NCBI GenBank assembly: GCA_030145845.1
Contig: JAIXHJ010000005.1
Location: 186,001-250,000 of the forward strand
Direction: 5' to 3'
DNA: 64,000 nt
From: Pseudomonadota bacterium
GTDB taxonomy: Bacteria > Pseudomonadota > Gammaproteobacteria > Pseudomonadales > Oceanobacteraceae
Below are positions 41,901-51,162 of the stretch, one piece after another. Position 1 is the first letter of the stretch. Each line of letters opens with the position of its first letter. The position numbers and the translations under genes are program-made. The notes under the pieces were generated by a model. That model was not told the origin of the DNA. It did no database searches and saw only the letters and a list, made by a program, of their open reading frames with translations.

Positions 41901-43595
41901 ATGTCGGTACTGACCGGTCTGCCACGGCGAATCGTGGAGCAGAATCTGGTGACCAGCCAGCAGGCTCAGGAAATTCTGGAAAAAGCCAAAGCGGATAAAA
42001 GCAGCTTTGTCTCTGCTGCCGTTCATTCCGGACACGTCAAGCCCCGCGCCATTGCCTTACTGGCCTCCGAAGAGTTCGGCCTGCCGGTACTCGATCTCAG
42101 CAGCTTTGACTTTGAACTCATGCCCAAAGAACTGGTGAGCAAAGAGCTGATTGAAAAGCACCGGGTTCTGCCGGTTTTCAAACGTGGTAACCGTCTGTAC
42201 GTCGCTCAGAGTGATCCATCTGCCATGCTGGCCATTGACGAGATCAAGTTCAATACCGGCATGACCGTCGAGGCCATTCTGGTCGAAGAAGATAAACTTT
42301 CCCAGGCCGTCGACCGTTTTCTGGCCGCCAATGACAACACCTTTGGTGACCTTGATGGCGATCTCGATGATGTTGATCTGGAAGATCCGGACGCCAGGGA
42401 AAAAGAACAGGATGCAGACAAGGAATCCGGCGATGACGCGCCTATCGTCAGATTTGTTAATAAGATGTTATTGGACGCCATTAAAGGCGGTGCCTCGGAC
42501 ATTCACTTCGAGCCCTACGAAAAACGCTACCGCATCCGTTACCGTACCGATGGGGTCCTGCATGAAGTTGCCAGCCCGCCAGTGAACCTGGCTGGTAAAA
42601 TTGCTGCCCGTCTGAAAGTGATGTCCAAAATGGACATTTCTGAACGCCGTATTCCTCAGGATGGCCGCATCAAGATGAAGCTGTCCAAAACCAAAGCCAT
42701 CGACTTCCGCGTCAATACCCTGCCGACACTGTGGGGTGAAAAAATCGTACTGCGGATTCTGGATCCGTCCTCGGCCAAACTGGGCATTGATATGCTGGGT
42801 TACGAGCCGGATCAGAAAGAACTGTATATGCAGGCCCTGTCGCGTCCACAGGGGATGATTCTGGTTACCGGGCCCACCGGCTCAGGTAAAACCGTATCCC
42901 TTTATACCGGTCTGAATATTCTGAATGTTGAAGGCACCAACATCTCGACAGCTGAGGACCCGGTAGAGATTAACCTTGAAGGTATCAACCAGGTGAACGT
43001 CAATGCCAGGGTCGGCCTCGACTTCGCGGCCGCACTGCGTTCATTCCTGCGTCAGGATCCGGACGTAGTGATGGTGGGTGAGATCCGGGATCTGGACACT
43101 GCCTCCATTGCGGTAAAGGCAGCCCAGACCGGTCACCTGGTATTATCCACCCTGCACACCAACAGTGCGGCGGAAACCCTGACCCGTCTGGCGAATATGG
43201 GTGTGCCCGCGTTCAATATCGCGACCTCCGTTACCCTGATCATTGCCCAGCGTCTGGCACGGCGTTTATGCAGTAACTGTAAAGTACCGGCCGACCTGCC
43301 GCAGGAAACCCTCCTGGATGCCGGCTTTACTGAACAGCTGCTGCAGGATGCGCAGATCTTCAAACCGGTTGGCTGTGAACAATGCAAACAGGGCTACAAA
43401 GGCCGTGTCGGTATTTATGAAGTAGTTAAAATTACCGACCCGATCTCCCGTATTATTATGGAAGGCGGTAATTCCATTGAGATTGCTGATGCAGCGCGGA
43501 AAGAAGGCTTCCGCGACCTGCGTACCTCAGCTCTGATGAAAGTCGCTCAGGGAATTACCAGCCTGGAAGAAGCAAACCGGGTAACAACTGACTGA
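41901..43595 (+). CDS. pilB: Type IV pilus extension ATPase PilB
   Basis: A 564-residue AAA+ secretion ATPase. The N-terminal MshEN domain (~5-140) can bind c-di-GMP in homologues. An acidic linker (DLDGDLDDVDLEDPD) precedes the catalytic core. Walker A is GPTGSGKTVSLYTGL, the Asp box includes AEDPVEINLEG, Walker B is MVGEIRDLDTA and the His box is VLSTLHTN. A tetracysteine zinc site is formed by CSNC and CEQC. It powers pilus extension at the inner membrane with PilC. ATG at 41901 follows GGGGAATTGAT. PilC follows after 46 bp. Confidence 0.97.
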   Translation: MSVLTGLPRRIVEQNLVTSQQAQEILEKAKADKSSFVSAAVHSGHVKPRAIALLASEEFGLPVLDLSSFDFELMPKELVSKELIEKHRVLPVFKRGNRLYVAQSDPSAMLAIDEIKFNTGMTVEAILVEEDKLSQAVDRFLAANDNTFGDLDGDLDDVDLEDPDAREKEQDADKESGDDAPIVRFVNKMLLDAIKGGASDIHFEPYEKRYRIRYRTDGVLHEVASPPVNLAGKIAARLKVMSKMDISERRIPQDGRIKMKLSKTKAIDFRVNTLPTLWGEKIVLRILDPSSAKLGIDMLGYEPDQKELYMQALSRPQGMILVTGPTGSGKTVSLYTGLNILNVEGTNISTAEDPVEINLEGINQVNVNARVGLDFAAALRSFLRQDPDVVMVGEIRDLDTASIAVKAAQTGHLVLSTLHTNSAAETLTRLANMGVPAFNIATSVTLIIAQRLARRLCSNCKVPADLPQETLLDAGFTEQLLQDAQIFKPVGCEQCKQGYKGRVGIYEVVKITDPISRIIMEGGNSIEIADAARKEGFRDLRTSALMKVAQGITSLEEANRVTTD

Positions 43596-43641
43596 CCAGT
43601 GGTAACCACCTGATACAGAATGCAGGGAACAGATTGTAATT

Positions 43642-44874
43642 ATGGCAACCAAGCAGATTAAAAAAAGTGCGTTTACCTGGGAAGGTGTTAACCGTCGCGG
43701 TCAGAACATCAAGGGCGAAATGAGTGGTCAGAATGCTGCCGTCGTCAAAGCCCAGCTGCGCAAACAGGGTGTCACACCCACCAAAGTCCGTAAAGCGACC
43801 CAACCCTTGTTTGGTATCGGTGGCGGCCCGAAAAAGAAGAAAATCAAAACATCAGATATCACCTTCTTTACCCGCCAGATGGCAACCATGATCAAAGCCG
43901 GCGTACCACTGGTACAGTCGTTCGATATTGTGTCTGACGGCGTCGACAATCTGACGATGAAGGAACTGATTTTTGAAATCCGTGACAGCGTTTCCGCCGG
44001 TAATGATTTTGCATCGGCTCTGAAACAGCACCCGGACTATTTTGATGATCTGACCTGTAACCTGATTGAGTCCGGTGAACAGTCCGGTGCACTGGAAGCC
44101 ATGCTCGACCGGGTTGCCAATTACAAAGAAAAAACCGAAGCCCTGAAAGCCAAAATCAAAAAGGCGCTGATGTATCCGATCATCACCCTGCTGGTAGCCT
44201 TTGGCGTGACGGTTATTCTGCTGGTCAAAGTCGTACCGACCTTTGCGGAAATGTTTTCCAGTTTCGGCGCAGATCTGCCGGCACCAACACAGTTCGTTGT
44301 CTACATTTCTGAAGTCGTTCAGGCCTATTACCTTCAGGCTCTCGCCGTTCTGGTAATCGGCGCGGTTGCGTTCAGTCAGGGAATGAAACGCTCGCCCAAA
44401 TTCAAAGATAATGTCGAGCGCAGCCTGCTTAAAGTGCCGTTATTTGGCGAGCTGCTGCGTAAGGCCGCTGTCGCCCGCTATTCCCGGGTACTGTCAACCA
44501 CCTTTGCTGCCGGCGTCCCCTTGGTGGAAGCGCTGGATTCAGTCGCCGGCGCGGTTGGCAACGTTGTCTATCGCGAAGCGGTCCTGAAAATCCGCGACGA
44601 AGTGGCCTCCGGTCAGCAGATGCACTTTGCCATGCGTTCAACCGGTGTATTCCCCAATATGGTGGTGCAGATGACCAGTATCGGGGAAGAGTCCGGTGCA
44701 CTGGACAGCATGCTGGATAAAGCTGCAACCTATTTTGAAGCTGAGGTTGATAATGCGGTCGATAACCTGACTGCCATGATTGAACCTATGATGATGGTAT
44801 TCCTCGGTGTGGTTATCGGTGGTCTGATTGTCGCCATGTATCTGCCGATCTTCAAAATGGGTGAGGTTGTCTGA
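43642..44874 (+). CDS. pilC: Type IV pilus inner-membrane platform protein PilC
   Basis: A 410-residue GspF-family protein with two repeated cytoplasmic domains and three TM helices. Repeat 1 contains FFTRQMATMIKAGVPLVQSFDI and IESGEQSGALEAMLDRVANY; repeat 2 contains RYSRVLSTTFAAGVPLVEAL and IGEESGALDSMLDKAATYFE. TM segments are near ~175, ~220 and ~385 (MIEPMMMVFLGVVIGGLIVA). It couples PilB rotation to pilin assembly. pilD starts 5 bp after its stop. Confidence 0.97.
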   Translation: MATKQIKKSAFTWEGVNRRGQNIKGEMSGQNAAVVKAQLRKQGVTPTKVRKATQPLFGIGGGPKKKKIKTSDITFFTRQMATMIKAGVPLVQSFDIVSDGVDNLTMKELIFEIRDSVSAGNDFASALKQHPDYFDDLTCNLIESGEQSGALEAMLDRVANYKEKTEALKAKIKKALMYPIITLLVAFGVTVILLVKVVPTFAEMFSSFGADLPAPTQFVVYISEVVQAYYLQALAVLVIGAVAFSQGMKRSPKFKDNVERSLLKVPLFGELLRKAAVARYSRVLSTTFAAGVPLVEALDSVAGAVGNVVYREAVLKIRDEVASGQQMHFAMRSTGVFPNMVVQMTSIGEESGALDSMLDKAATYFEAEVDNAVDNLTAMIEPMMMVFLGVVIGGLIVAMYLPIFKMGEVV

Positions 44875-44879
44875 TCCCG

Positions 44880-45758
44880 ATGGAAGTGCTGAATTATCTG
44901 GCGACAACACCCCTTGCCCTGGTAGTGGTGGTGGTTGCCCTCGGCCTGCTGGTCGGCAGTTTTCTCAACGTCGTGATCCTGCGTCTGCCGGTCATGATGT
45001 TCCGCAGCTGGAAGCGTGATTGTGCCGAGATGGCCGATAACCTGCCCGCTCATCCGGCACTGGATGATCTCAGCAAGCCTTTTAACCTGATCAAACCCGA
45101 TTCCCACTGCCCTAAGTGCGGTGCTTCTGTCCGCGCCTGGCAGAATATCCCCCTGATCAGCTGGCTGTTACTGCGCGGCCGCTGCGCTGAGTGCGGTACC
45201 CCAATCGGACTGCGTTACCCGGCCGTGGAACTGGTGACGGCGATTGCCAGTGCGACCCTGCTGCTGGTTTTTCCCTGGGGGTGGCAGCTGGCAGCCATGC
45301 TGGTTTTCACCTGGCTGCTGATCAGCATGTCAGTGATTGATATTGATCACCAGATATTACCGGACAGTATGACACTGGGCCTGTTATGGCTCGGCCTGCT
45401 GGTCAACACTCAGGGGCTGTTCACCGACCTGCACAGTGCCGTGTATGGTGCTGCCGCCGGCTATGGCATTCTCTGGGCGGTGTTCTGGCTGTTCAAGCTG
45501 GTGACCGGCAAGGAAGGCATGGGCTACGGTGACTTTAAACTGCTGGCTGCACTTGGCGCCTGGCTGGGTGCTGACAGTCTGCTGCTGATCATACTGCTGT
45601 CTTCGGTGGTCGGTGCTACGGTCGGCATTGCCGGTATTCTGATACTTGGCCGTGATAAAAACCTGCCGATTCCGTTTGGCCCCTATCTGGCAGCCGCCGG
45701 CTGGATTGCTGCCCTCTGGGGCAACGACATCACCAGCTGGTATCTGCGTCTGCTCTGA
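44880..45758 (+). CDS. pilD: Prepilin peptidase/N-methyltransferase PilD
   Basis: A 292-residue bifunctional inner-membrane enzyme that cleaves prepilin leaders and methylates the new N-terminus. The zinc-binding tetracysteine region is CPKCGASVRAW ... CAEC. The aspartyl protease residues lie in DIDHQILPD and the GxGD motif GYGDFKLLAALGAWLG. Eight TM helices are visible. Substrates include PilA at 40339 and other pilins not in the window. CoaE follows after 10 bp, a conserved arrangement. Confidence 0.97.
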   Translation: MEVLNYLATTPLALVVVVVALGLLVGSFLNVVILRLPVMMFRSWKRDCAEMADNLPAHPALDDLSKPFNLIKPDSHCPKCGASVRAWQNIPLISWLLLRGRCAECGTPIGLRYPAVELVTAIASATLLLVFPWGWQLAAMLVFTWLLISMSVIDIDHQILPDSMTLGLLWLGLLVNTQGLFTDLHSAVYGAAAGYGILWAVFWLFKLVTGKEGMGYGDFKLLAALGAWLGADSLLLIILLSSVVGATVGIAGILILGRDKNLPIPFGPYLAAAGWIAALWGNDITSWYLRLL

Positions 45759-45768
45759 GGAATCGGTT

Positions 45769-46371
45769 ATGTGGATTCTGGGCTTAACCGGGGGCATCGG
45801 CAGCGGTAAAACCGCCGCCAGTGATTTTTTTGCCGCCCAGGGCATTACCGTCGTGGACGCCGATATCGTCGCCCGCGAAGTGGTTGAACCCGGCCAGCCG
45901 GCGTGGCAGGCGATCCGCGAACACTATGGCGAGCAGGCATTGCTGCCGGATCAGAGCCTGAACCGTCCCTGGCTGAGGGAAAAAGTCTTTGCCGATACGG
46001 AAGAACGGCGCTGGCTGGAAAATCAGACACACCCCAGAATCCGTGCCAGCATTATCCGCCAGCTGCAACAGGCAACCTCGCCCTACTCTATTCTGGTGTC
46101 ACCACTGCTGTTTGAATCCGGCCAGTCACAACTGACCAGCCGTACTCTGTTGATTGATGTCCCGTCAGCCCTGCAGATCGAACGTGCCAGCCACCGCGAC
46201 CAGAATAACGAAGAACAGATCCGCCGTATTATTGCCGCTCAGATGAGCCGGGAAGAGCGTTGCCGGCTGGCAGATGATATCGCCGATAACAGTAAAGACC
46301 TTGAACACCTTTACCATCAGCTGAGACAATTCCACTCAGCCTATCTTGGCTACGCCGCCAACACCCACTGA
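45769..46371 (+). CDS. coaE: Dephospho-CoA kinase
   Basis: A 200-residue P-loop kinase that makes CoA in the last step of its synthesis. Start at 45769 (MWILGLTGGIGSGKTAASD) is fixed by the Walker A at residues 8-15 and a GAGG site 8 bp upstream; the in-frame ATG at 45646 lies in pilD. VVDADIVAREVV, the LID segment and SPLLFESGQ are conserved. Co-located with pilD and yacG as in many gammaproteobacteria. Confidence 0.95.
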   Translation: MWILGLTGGIGSGKTAASDFFAAQGITVVDADIVAREVVEPGQPAWQAIREHYGEQALLPDQSLNRPWLREKVFADTEERRWLENQTHPRIRASIIRQLQQATSPYSILVSPLLFESGQSQLTSRTLLIDVPSALQIERASHRDQNNEEQIRRIIAAQMSREERCRLADDIADNSKDLEHLYHQLRQFHSAYLGYAANTH

Positions 46372-46389
46372 CCAGAGAATACCCCCTGC

Positions 46390-46584
46390 ATGAAAGTGAA
46401 GTGCCCGACCTGCAAAAAAGATGTTGAATGGAGCGCGGACAACAAGTACCGGCCCTTCTGCAGTGAGCGCTGTAAACTGATTGACCTCGGTGAATGGGCC
46501 AGCGGTGGCCATGCCATTCCGGGCAAGCCGGTGGAAGAAGAGATGATGTCTGAAGACTGGGATCAGAAAAATCCCTATAACTGA
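46390..46584 (+). CDS. yacG: DNA gyrase inhibitor YacG
   Basis: A 64-residue zinc-ribbon protein with [10 protein letters not shown] and [15 protein letters not shown], the four Zn cysteines of the family, and an acidic tail. YacG binds the GyrB C-terminal domain and inhibits gyrase in E. coli. It lies 18 bp after coaE, the usual partner. Normal length. Confidence 0.94.
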   Translation: MKVKCPTCKKDVEWSADNKYRPFCSERCKLIDLGEWASGGHAIPGKPVEEEMMSEDWDQKNPYN

Positions 46585-46589
46585 GCCAC

Positions 46590-47507
46590 TCAGCCCGCTG
46601 TCCGGGGGCGGAAGCGCTGCCAGAGTGACCATGCCCCCACCAGCACTGCGCCAGCCATAAAGCCAACCAGCAGATTCAACAGAACCGGCACCAGCGCGCT
46701 CAGGATACCGCCATCCAGAGTTTCGGTTATGGCATGGCTGAGATGTTCCAGCGGTGCCAGTCCGTGCATTAAAATGCCGCCGCCGACCAGAAACATCGCC
46801 AGTGTTCCGACCACCGACAGGGTTTTCATCAGCCACGGGGCCAGCGTCACCAGTCCCCGGCCGAGTACCGGCAACAGCTGCCCGTCACGCTGAGAAAAAT
46901 ACAGACCCACGTCATCCATTTTCACAATGGCTGCCACAATGCCGTAGACACCGAAGGTAAAGGCCAGCGCCAGCAGCGAGACCACCACGACCTGAGTCAT
47001 AAAAGCAGCATCCGCCACAGAACCCAGCGTGATCACAATAATTTCAGCCGAGAGAATAAAATCCGTGCGCACAGCCCCACGGATTTTATCCTGTTCAAAT
47101 GCCAGCAGATCCTCAGGGGACTTCTGCAACGCTGCCGTCAGCTGCCCTTTTTCTTCCGCCTGCTGTGGTTTATGCTGCACACTGTGCAGTACTTTTTCCA
47201 CACCTTCAAAGCAGAGATAAAGACCACCTGCCATCAGCAGCAGAATGACAGCCCAGGGCGCAAAGGCACTGATCAGCAACGCCGCCGGTACCAGAATCAG
47301 TTTATTACGCAGAGAGCCTTTGGTGACCGCCCACACTACCGGCAGCTCGCGCTCTGCGCGGATGCCCGACACCTGCTGGGCATTCAGGGCCAGATCATCC
47401 CCCAGTACCCCGGTGGTCTTTTTCGCCGCCAGTTTCGACATTGCGGCCACATCATCCAGCACGGTTGCAATATCATCAATCAGCGCCAGCAGACTGCCAA
47501 AAGCCAT
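46590..47507 (-). CDS. DUF808 family inner-membrane protein (YedI-like)
   Basis: A 305-residue membrane protein from the ATG at 47507 ([25 protein letters not shown]), the standard N-terminus of the family. The ATG at 47540 is rejected because it lies inside the upstream terminator. TM helices: ~70-108, ~155-180, ~185-210, ~220-245 and ~270-295. The conserved stretch is [19 protein letters not shown]. Function unknown in all species I know. It is convergent with yacG and downstream of the copper chaperone, separated by that terminator. Confidence 0.9.
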   Translation of the reverse strand: MAFGSLLALIDDIATVLDDVAAMSKLAAKKTTGVLGDDLALNAQQVSGIRAERELPVVWAVTKGSLRNKLILVPAALLISAFAPWAVILLLMAGGLYLCFEGVEKVLHSVQHKPQQAEEKGQLTAALQKSPEDLLAFEQDKIRGAVRTDFILSAEIIVITLGSVADAAFMTQVVVVSLLALAFTFGVYGIVAAIVKMDDVGLYFSQRDGQLLPVLGRGLVTLAPWLMKTLSVVGTLAMFLVGGGILMHGLAPLEHLSHAITETLDGGILSALVPVLLNLLVGFMAGAVLVGAWSLWQRFRPRTAG

Positions 47508-47520
47508 GGTTCTGTCCCAT

Positions 47521-47560
47521 AAAAAAAGCGAAGGCAGCACATTAATGCTGCCTTCGCTTT
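47521..47560 (-). terminator. Rho-independent terminator of the copper chaperone gene
   Basis: A 15-bp perfect stem (AAAGCGAAGGCAGCA with its complement, 47525-47539 and 47546-47560) around a 6-nt loop, followed on the minus strand by a run of seven T. It ends the PCu(A)C gene only 13 bp before the DUF808 start codon. Confidence 0.93.
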
Positions 47561-47578
47561 GCGTCCAGCCAGATGCGG

Positions 47579-47995
47579 TTATTTCATCGTCCGCTGCCGG
47601 GCGTCAACGGTCATGCATTCACCGTCTTTGAAACACAGTTCCAGTGGCAGCGTCTGCGCCAGCGGCGGTTGCAGGCCGAACAGCATCAGGTGCAGCCCAC
47701 CGGGTTTCAGCGTTACCGTTTCACCCGCCGGAATGGTCAGTGATTCGATCTGGCGCATGCGCATCACACCGTTATCGTGAATATGGGTATGAATCTCAAT
47801 CCGTGATGTCCAGCCGGCACTGGCGCTGACCAGTACACGGTCGCTGTCACCGGAGTTGCTGATCTGCATAAACGCCGCACTCATATCGCGGCCGGGAACA
47901 GGCTCACGGACATAGGGGTCAGACACTTCAATATCGGCCAGCGCTGCCGCAGAAAGCGCCATCAGTACAGGGGCAAGCAAGGTAGAAAAACGCAT
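47579..47995 (-). CDS. Periplasmic copper chaperone PCu(A)C
   Basis: A 138-residue exported protein. Signal peptide [20 protein letters not shown] is followed by [20 protein letters not shown]. The Cu-binding motif H(M)x10Mx21HxM is visible: [19 protein letters not shown] and later [14 protein letters not shown]. Two Cys near the C-terminus ([11 protein letters not shown]) may form a disulfide. PCu(A)C delivers Cu(I) to cytochrome oxidase CuA or the periplasm. No Sco/SenC partner is adjacent. Monocistronic with its own terminator. Confidence 0.92.
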   Translation of the reverse strand: MRFSTLLAPVLMALSAAALADIEVSDPYVREPVPGRDMSAAFMQISNSGDSDRVLVSASAGWTSRIEIHTHIHDNGVMRMRQIESLTIPAGETVTLKPGGLHLMLFGLQPPLAQTLPLELCFKDGECMTVDARQRTMK

Positions 47996-48027
47996 CAGGA
48001 TGGGTCCCTTGATCAGTTATTATTTCT
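47996..48027. other. Short spacer between copper chaperone gene and MITE-like element
   Basis: It holds the 5' region of the copper chaperone gene. With the element at 48028-48293 it fills the 378-bp gap 47996-48373, which has no gene. Confidence 0.4.
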
Positions 48028-48293
48028 GGGGAACTTCTGAATAACTCTGCACAGCTCTGCGCGAATCTTTCCCGGCTGCAGAGCAAGGCGGTGAACGAAG
48101 AGAACGGCAGGTCCTTTTCAAGTTCGCCAACGCCGCTATGCAGGCCGGAAAGCCGCGCCCTGCGGGGGTGGCAGGCAAACCCTGACTCTGTGTCGCCGGT
48201 TTTTGCCAGAACCCGCTATGCCTGCAAACCGGCTTCGTGATTCAGAGCTTACCTGTCACCCAGAGCGGGCACCGGGTTATTCAGAAGTTCCCC
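48028..48293. mobile_element. MITE-like element with 18-bp perfect terminal inverted repeats
   Basis: GGGGAACTTCTGAATAAC (48028-48045) and its exact complement GTTATTCAGAAGTTCCCC (48276-48293) bound 266 bp without an ORF. Subterminal inverted repeats AGCTCTG (48053-48059) and CAGAGCT (48243-48249) lie inside, and further GC-rich internal arms follow. This is the form of a non-autonomous DNA transposon remnant or MITE. A clear target duplication is not evident. The parent IS is not in the window. It lies between a divergent promoter-side of the copper chaperone and the 3' end of lapD. Confidence 0.85.
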
Positions 48294-48373
48294 GGTATTG
48301 TACTGGAGATGCAGGCAGGACCAAGCGGCAAAATGCCGCAATCCTGCGCTGTGTCAGGCCGGCCTGCCGGTTG

Positions 48374-50350
48374 TTATTCTGATGACGCACGCCATTGATG
48401 GGCTTCGTTCAGCGAAACCAGCGGACGGGTGAAGAAATAGCCGCTCATGCCATCCACGCCGGTATGTTTCAGTGCCGCCACATCATCCTGTTCTTCCACC
48501 CCTTCCCCCAATACCTGCAGGTCAAGGTTGTGCGCAATCTGTACCATGGACCGGATAAAGAAACGCCGGTCCTGAGCGGAATGCAGACCACGGTTAAAAC
48601 TGCCGTCGATACGGATGTAATCCAGCGGCAGCCGCTGCAGGTAGGCAAATGCCATGGAACCGGTTCCGACCTGATCAATGCCCAAAGCGACGTTCAGCTC
48701 ACGCAGCTTCAGCGCCAGGCGTGCCAGCGCCGGTTCTACTCCGGCCAGTGCCGGTTCCGGCACTTCCAGCGCAATATGTGCTGCCAGTTCAGGACATTCA
48801 GAGAACAATCCCTGCAGACGCAGATGGAAGTCTTCGTCCAGCACCGAAGCCGGTGAGATATTGATGCAGTAGCGCACCTCAGCCTGCGGCGGATTCTGTA
48901 CCAGCATGCGCACTACTTTGGCGACGATACTGGCGTCATAACGGGCAGCCAGCTGATGCTGTTCAACCATCGGCCAGAAACGCGCGGCCGACAGCACCTC
49001 CCCCTGCCACTGCAGGCGGCTGAACACTTCAAACTGCAGAATCCGTCCGCTGCGGTTACTGATCACCGGCAGGAACTGCAGCTGCAGAGCATCCGCCGCC
49101 AGTGCTTCCTGCAACAGCCGGCGCCATTCGCCCGCCGTCCATTCCTGATGGCCGTCCTGTCCTGCATACATCATGGCGCTGCTTTCCGGATGCCGCTGCG
49201 CCTGACGCAATGCGGCATCCGCACAACTGAGTGCCTGAGCCGGATCGTCACGCATATCCTGCAGAAAGACGGCGCCCATATGAAAGGTCAGCCCCTGCCG
49301 CTGTGACAGCACACTGGTCAGCAACTGACTGTGAACCTGCTGCTGCAGTTCCTCTGCCTGACGACGGTCAGCACAGGGCAGATACAGTGCAAAGTCACTG
49401 CCGGAACGGCGGCCACAGAAACCGGACGGGTAATCCTTCAGCATCAGCTGCAGTTCGCCGCCGAGCATATTCAGCAGCTCATCCACTGCCTGACGTCCCT
49501 GCTGCTGGTTGACAGCAGCCAGGTCCTGCAGCTGCAACAGCATCAGCACCCCGCTGTGCTCTTCTTCACGGCGCAGAATATGATCCAGCCGCTCATCAAA
49601 GCCACGGCGGTTAAGCAGACCGGTAACCGGATCACTGAAGGATTCACTGCGCAGCTGTTCGGTCATCGCCGACTGCTCGGAGAAAATACTCTGCAGCTTG
49701 GTCACCATTTTGTTCATCGCCAGCACCATGCGTCTGAGCTCGCGTGCGCGCGGAATATTGTCCTGCACCTGCCAGTCTTTCTCGCAGATCGCCAGCGCCT
49801 GCTGCTCCACCCGGGCCAGCGGACGGAACAGCCAGCCCAGCAGTATCTGTAACAGCACCAGTGCCGCCACCAGCACCCAGCCGTACCAGACCAGCTCGCC
49901 ACGGACCATGGACCACAGATCACGGTAAGCAAAATCCGGATGACTGATCACCCGCACAGTGCCCAGACGCTGCCAGCCGCGGGTCACATCCGCTTCGGCC
50001 GGCGTCAGGTCAAAGGTCACCGCTTTCATAAACCAGGCCGGTGCCGGACGCGATGCCAGCGCTTCGCGGCTGCGGCGGTAGAGACGGTCACCGGATACCG
50101 GTTCCAGTTCAATGCCGGCAAAGAACCCGCGGTCAAACAACACATCGATCAGGCGCGACAGCTGCACCTGATCGTCTGCCGCCACCTGTGACATGGATAA
50201 CGCCAGTGAGGTGGCCGCATCGTAAGCCCGGGCATTCAGCTGCTGCTGAAAGTAATCACGGCCATTACTGACCGTCAGCAGCAGACTGCCGGACAGCAGG
50301 ATTACCACCAGCAGGCCGGTCAGCAGAGAAAACTGTTGTCGCAGCGTCAT
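48374..50350 (-). CDS. lapD: LapD-type inside-out c-di-GMP receptor (degenerate GGDEF-EAL)
   Basis: A 658-residue inner-membrane protein. TM1 at ~8-27, a periplasmic LapD/MoxY N-terminal domain (~28-148), TM2 at ~150-172, HAMP, then GGDEF and EAL domains. The GGDEF active-site loop reads RRSGSDFAL instead of GGDEF, and the EAL motif reads FEVFSRL, so both enzymes look inactive. In LapD the EAL domain binds c-di-GMP and the periplasmic domain sequesters LapG, which otherwise cuts the LapA adhesin. lapG lies 2 bp upstream. No LapA adhesin or T1SS is in this window. Confidence 0.92.
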   Translation of the reverse strand: MTLRQQFSLLTGLLVVILLSGSLLLTVSNGRDYFQQQLNARAYDAATSLALSMSQVAADDQVQLSRLIDVLFDRGFFAGIELEPVSGDRLYRRSREALASRPAPAWFMKAVTFDLTPAEADVTRGWQRLGTVRVISHPDFAYRDLWSMVRGELVWYGWVLVAALVLLQILLGWLFRPLARVEQQALAICEKDWQVQDNIPRARELRRMVLAMNKMVTKLQSIFSEQSAMTEQLRSESFSDPVTGLLNRRGFDERLDHILRREEEHSGVLMLLQLQDLAAVNQQQGRQAVDELLNMLGGELQLMLKDYPSGFCGRRSGSDFALYLPCADRRQAEELQQQVHSQLLTSVLSQRQGLTFHMGAVFLQDMRDDPAQALSCADAALRQAQRHPESSAMMYAGQDGHQEWTAGEWRRLLQEALAADALQLQFLPVISNRSGRILQFEVFSRLQWQGEVLSAARFWPMVEQHQLAARYDASIVAKVVRMLVQNPPQAEVRYCINISPASVLDEDFHLRLQGLFSECPELAAHIALEVPEPALAGVEPALARLALKLRELNVALGIDQVGTGSMAFAYLQRLPLDYIRIDGSFNRGLHSAQDRRFFIRSMVQIAHNLDLQVLGEGVEEQDDVAALKHTGVDGMSGYFFTRPLVSLNEAHQWRASSE

Positions 50351-50352
50351 CG

Positions 50353-51051
50353 TTATAAGTCCATGCCAAGTTTATCCATCCGGATACGCAGATCCGTCCA
50401 CAGGTCGAGCTTGTTCGGGTTCCCCATGCGGATACCCTGTCCTTTCATGCGCTCCAGCCACATACCTTCGCCATTGAAGCTGTATACGGGTGACAGGTCC
50501 CAGCGCTCGCTGGCCGGGACGATTTCCCCCACCAGATTATCCAGCACCAGCGGCACCGCATCCGGTGTCGGGAAATAGGTTAACACCATATGTGCCTGAT
50601 TCAGGCGGATTGCTTTCACATAGGTAATACGCAGCTTTTCTGTATCCACGCCAAGCTGACGCAGCGAATAATATTTGGCAATCACGTAATCTTCGCAATC
50701 ACCGCCACGGGAAACCAGGGATTCAAAAGGCGTGGCCCAGTAGTCCACCTGGCGCCAGTGCTTTTCATCACTGACGAATGGTAGGGCATCGTTGATGAAC
50801 TGATTGATTCCGGCCAGCTTCTTCTCTTCGCTGACATCCTGCAGCTCATGCAGGCGGGTCCGCCAGCGTTCCAGCACCCGCGCAGCGTCCGCTCCGTATT
50901 CAGTTCTGGCACGGTCAATCAGCCCCTGAGGCACCCAGCGCTCCGCATCCGCCAGCAGGGTCACGGGCAGGGGCGCCAGAAACAGGCCGGCTGTCACGGT
51001 CAGCAACAGCAGATGCAGGCTGAAGCGCCGGATAGTCAGACAGGAATCCAT
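50353..51051 (-). CDS. lapG: LapG-type periplasmic cysteine protease
   Basis: A 232-residue bacterial transglutaminase-like cysteine proteinase. Signal segment ~10-34 (FSLHLLLLTVTAGLFLAPLP). The catalytic triad is readable: Cys119 in SRGGDCEDYVIAKYYSL, His154 in NQAHMVLTYF and Asp171 in PLVLDNLVGE. It cleaves the N-terminal retention module of a LapA-type adhesin to release biofilm cells. It precedes lapD by 2 bp, so both are co-transcribed; it is divergent from a diguanylate cyclase, which could supply the c-di-GMP that LapD reads. Confidence 0.93.
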   Translation of the reverse strand: MDSCLTIRRFSLHLLLLTVTAGLFLAPLPVTLLADAERWVPQGLIDRARTEYGADAARVLERWRTRLHELQDVSEEKKLAGINQFINDALPFVSDEKHWRQVDYWATPFESLVSRGGDCEDYVIAKYYSLRQLGVDTEKLRITYVKAIRLNQAHMVLTYFPTPDAVPLVLDNLVGEIVPASERWDLSPVYSFNGEGMWLERMKGQGIRMGNPNKLDLWTDLRIRMDKLGMDL

Positions 51052-51162
51052 GCAGGTTTAAGACCGGGAAACTCTTCAGATCTGTTAAGCATAGACAGTT
51101 CACACCCACAGCGCGCAAAAACTGCTAGTCTTATCGATAGTCATCGTAAAAAAGACGTAAAC

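Noticed and set aside
50848..51162. N-terminal extension of the diguanylate cyclase
   Set aside because: This part is antisense to lapG, has no conserved sequence, and a better start exists at 51163 where the protein family begins.
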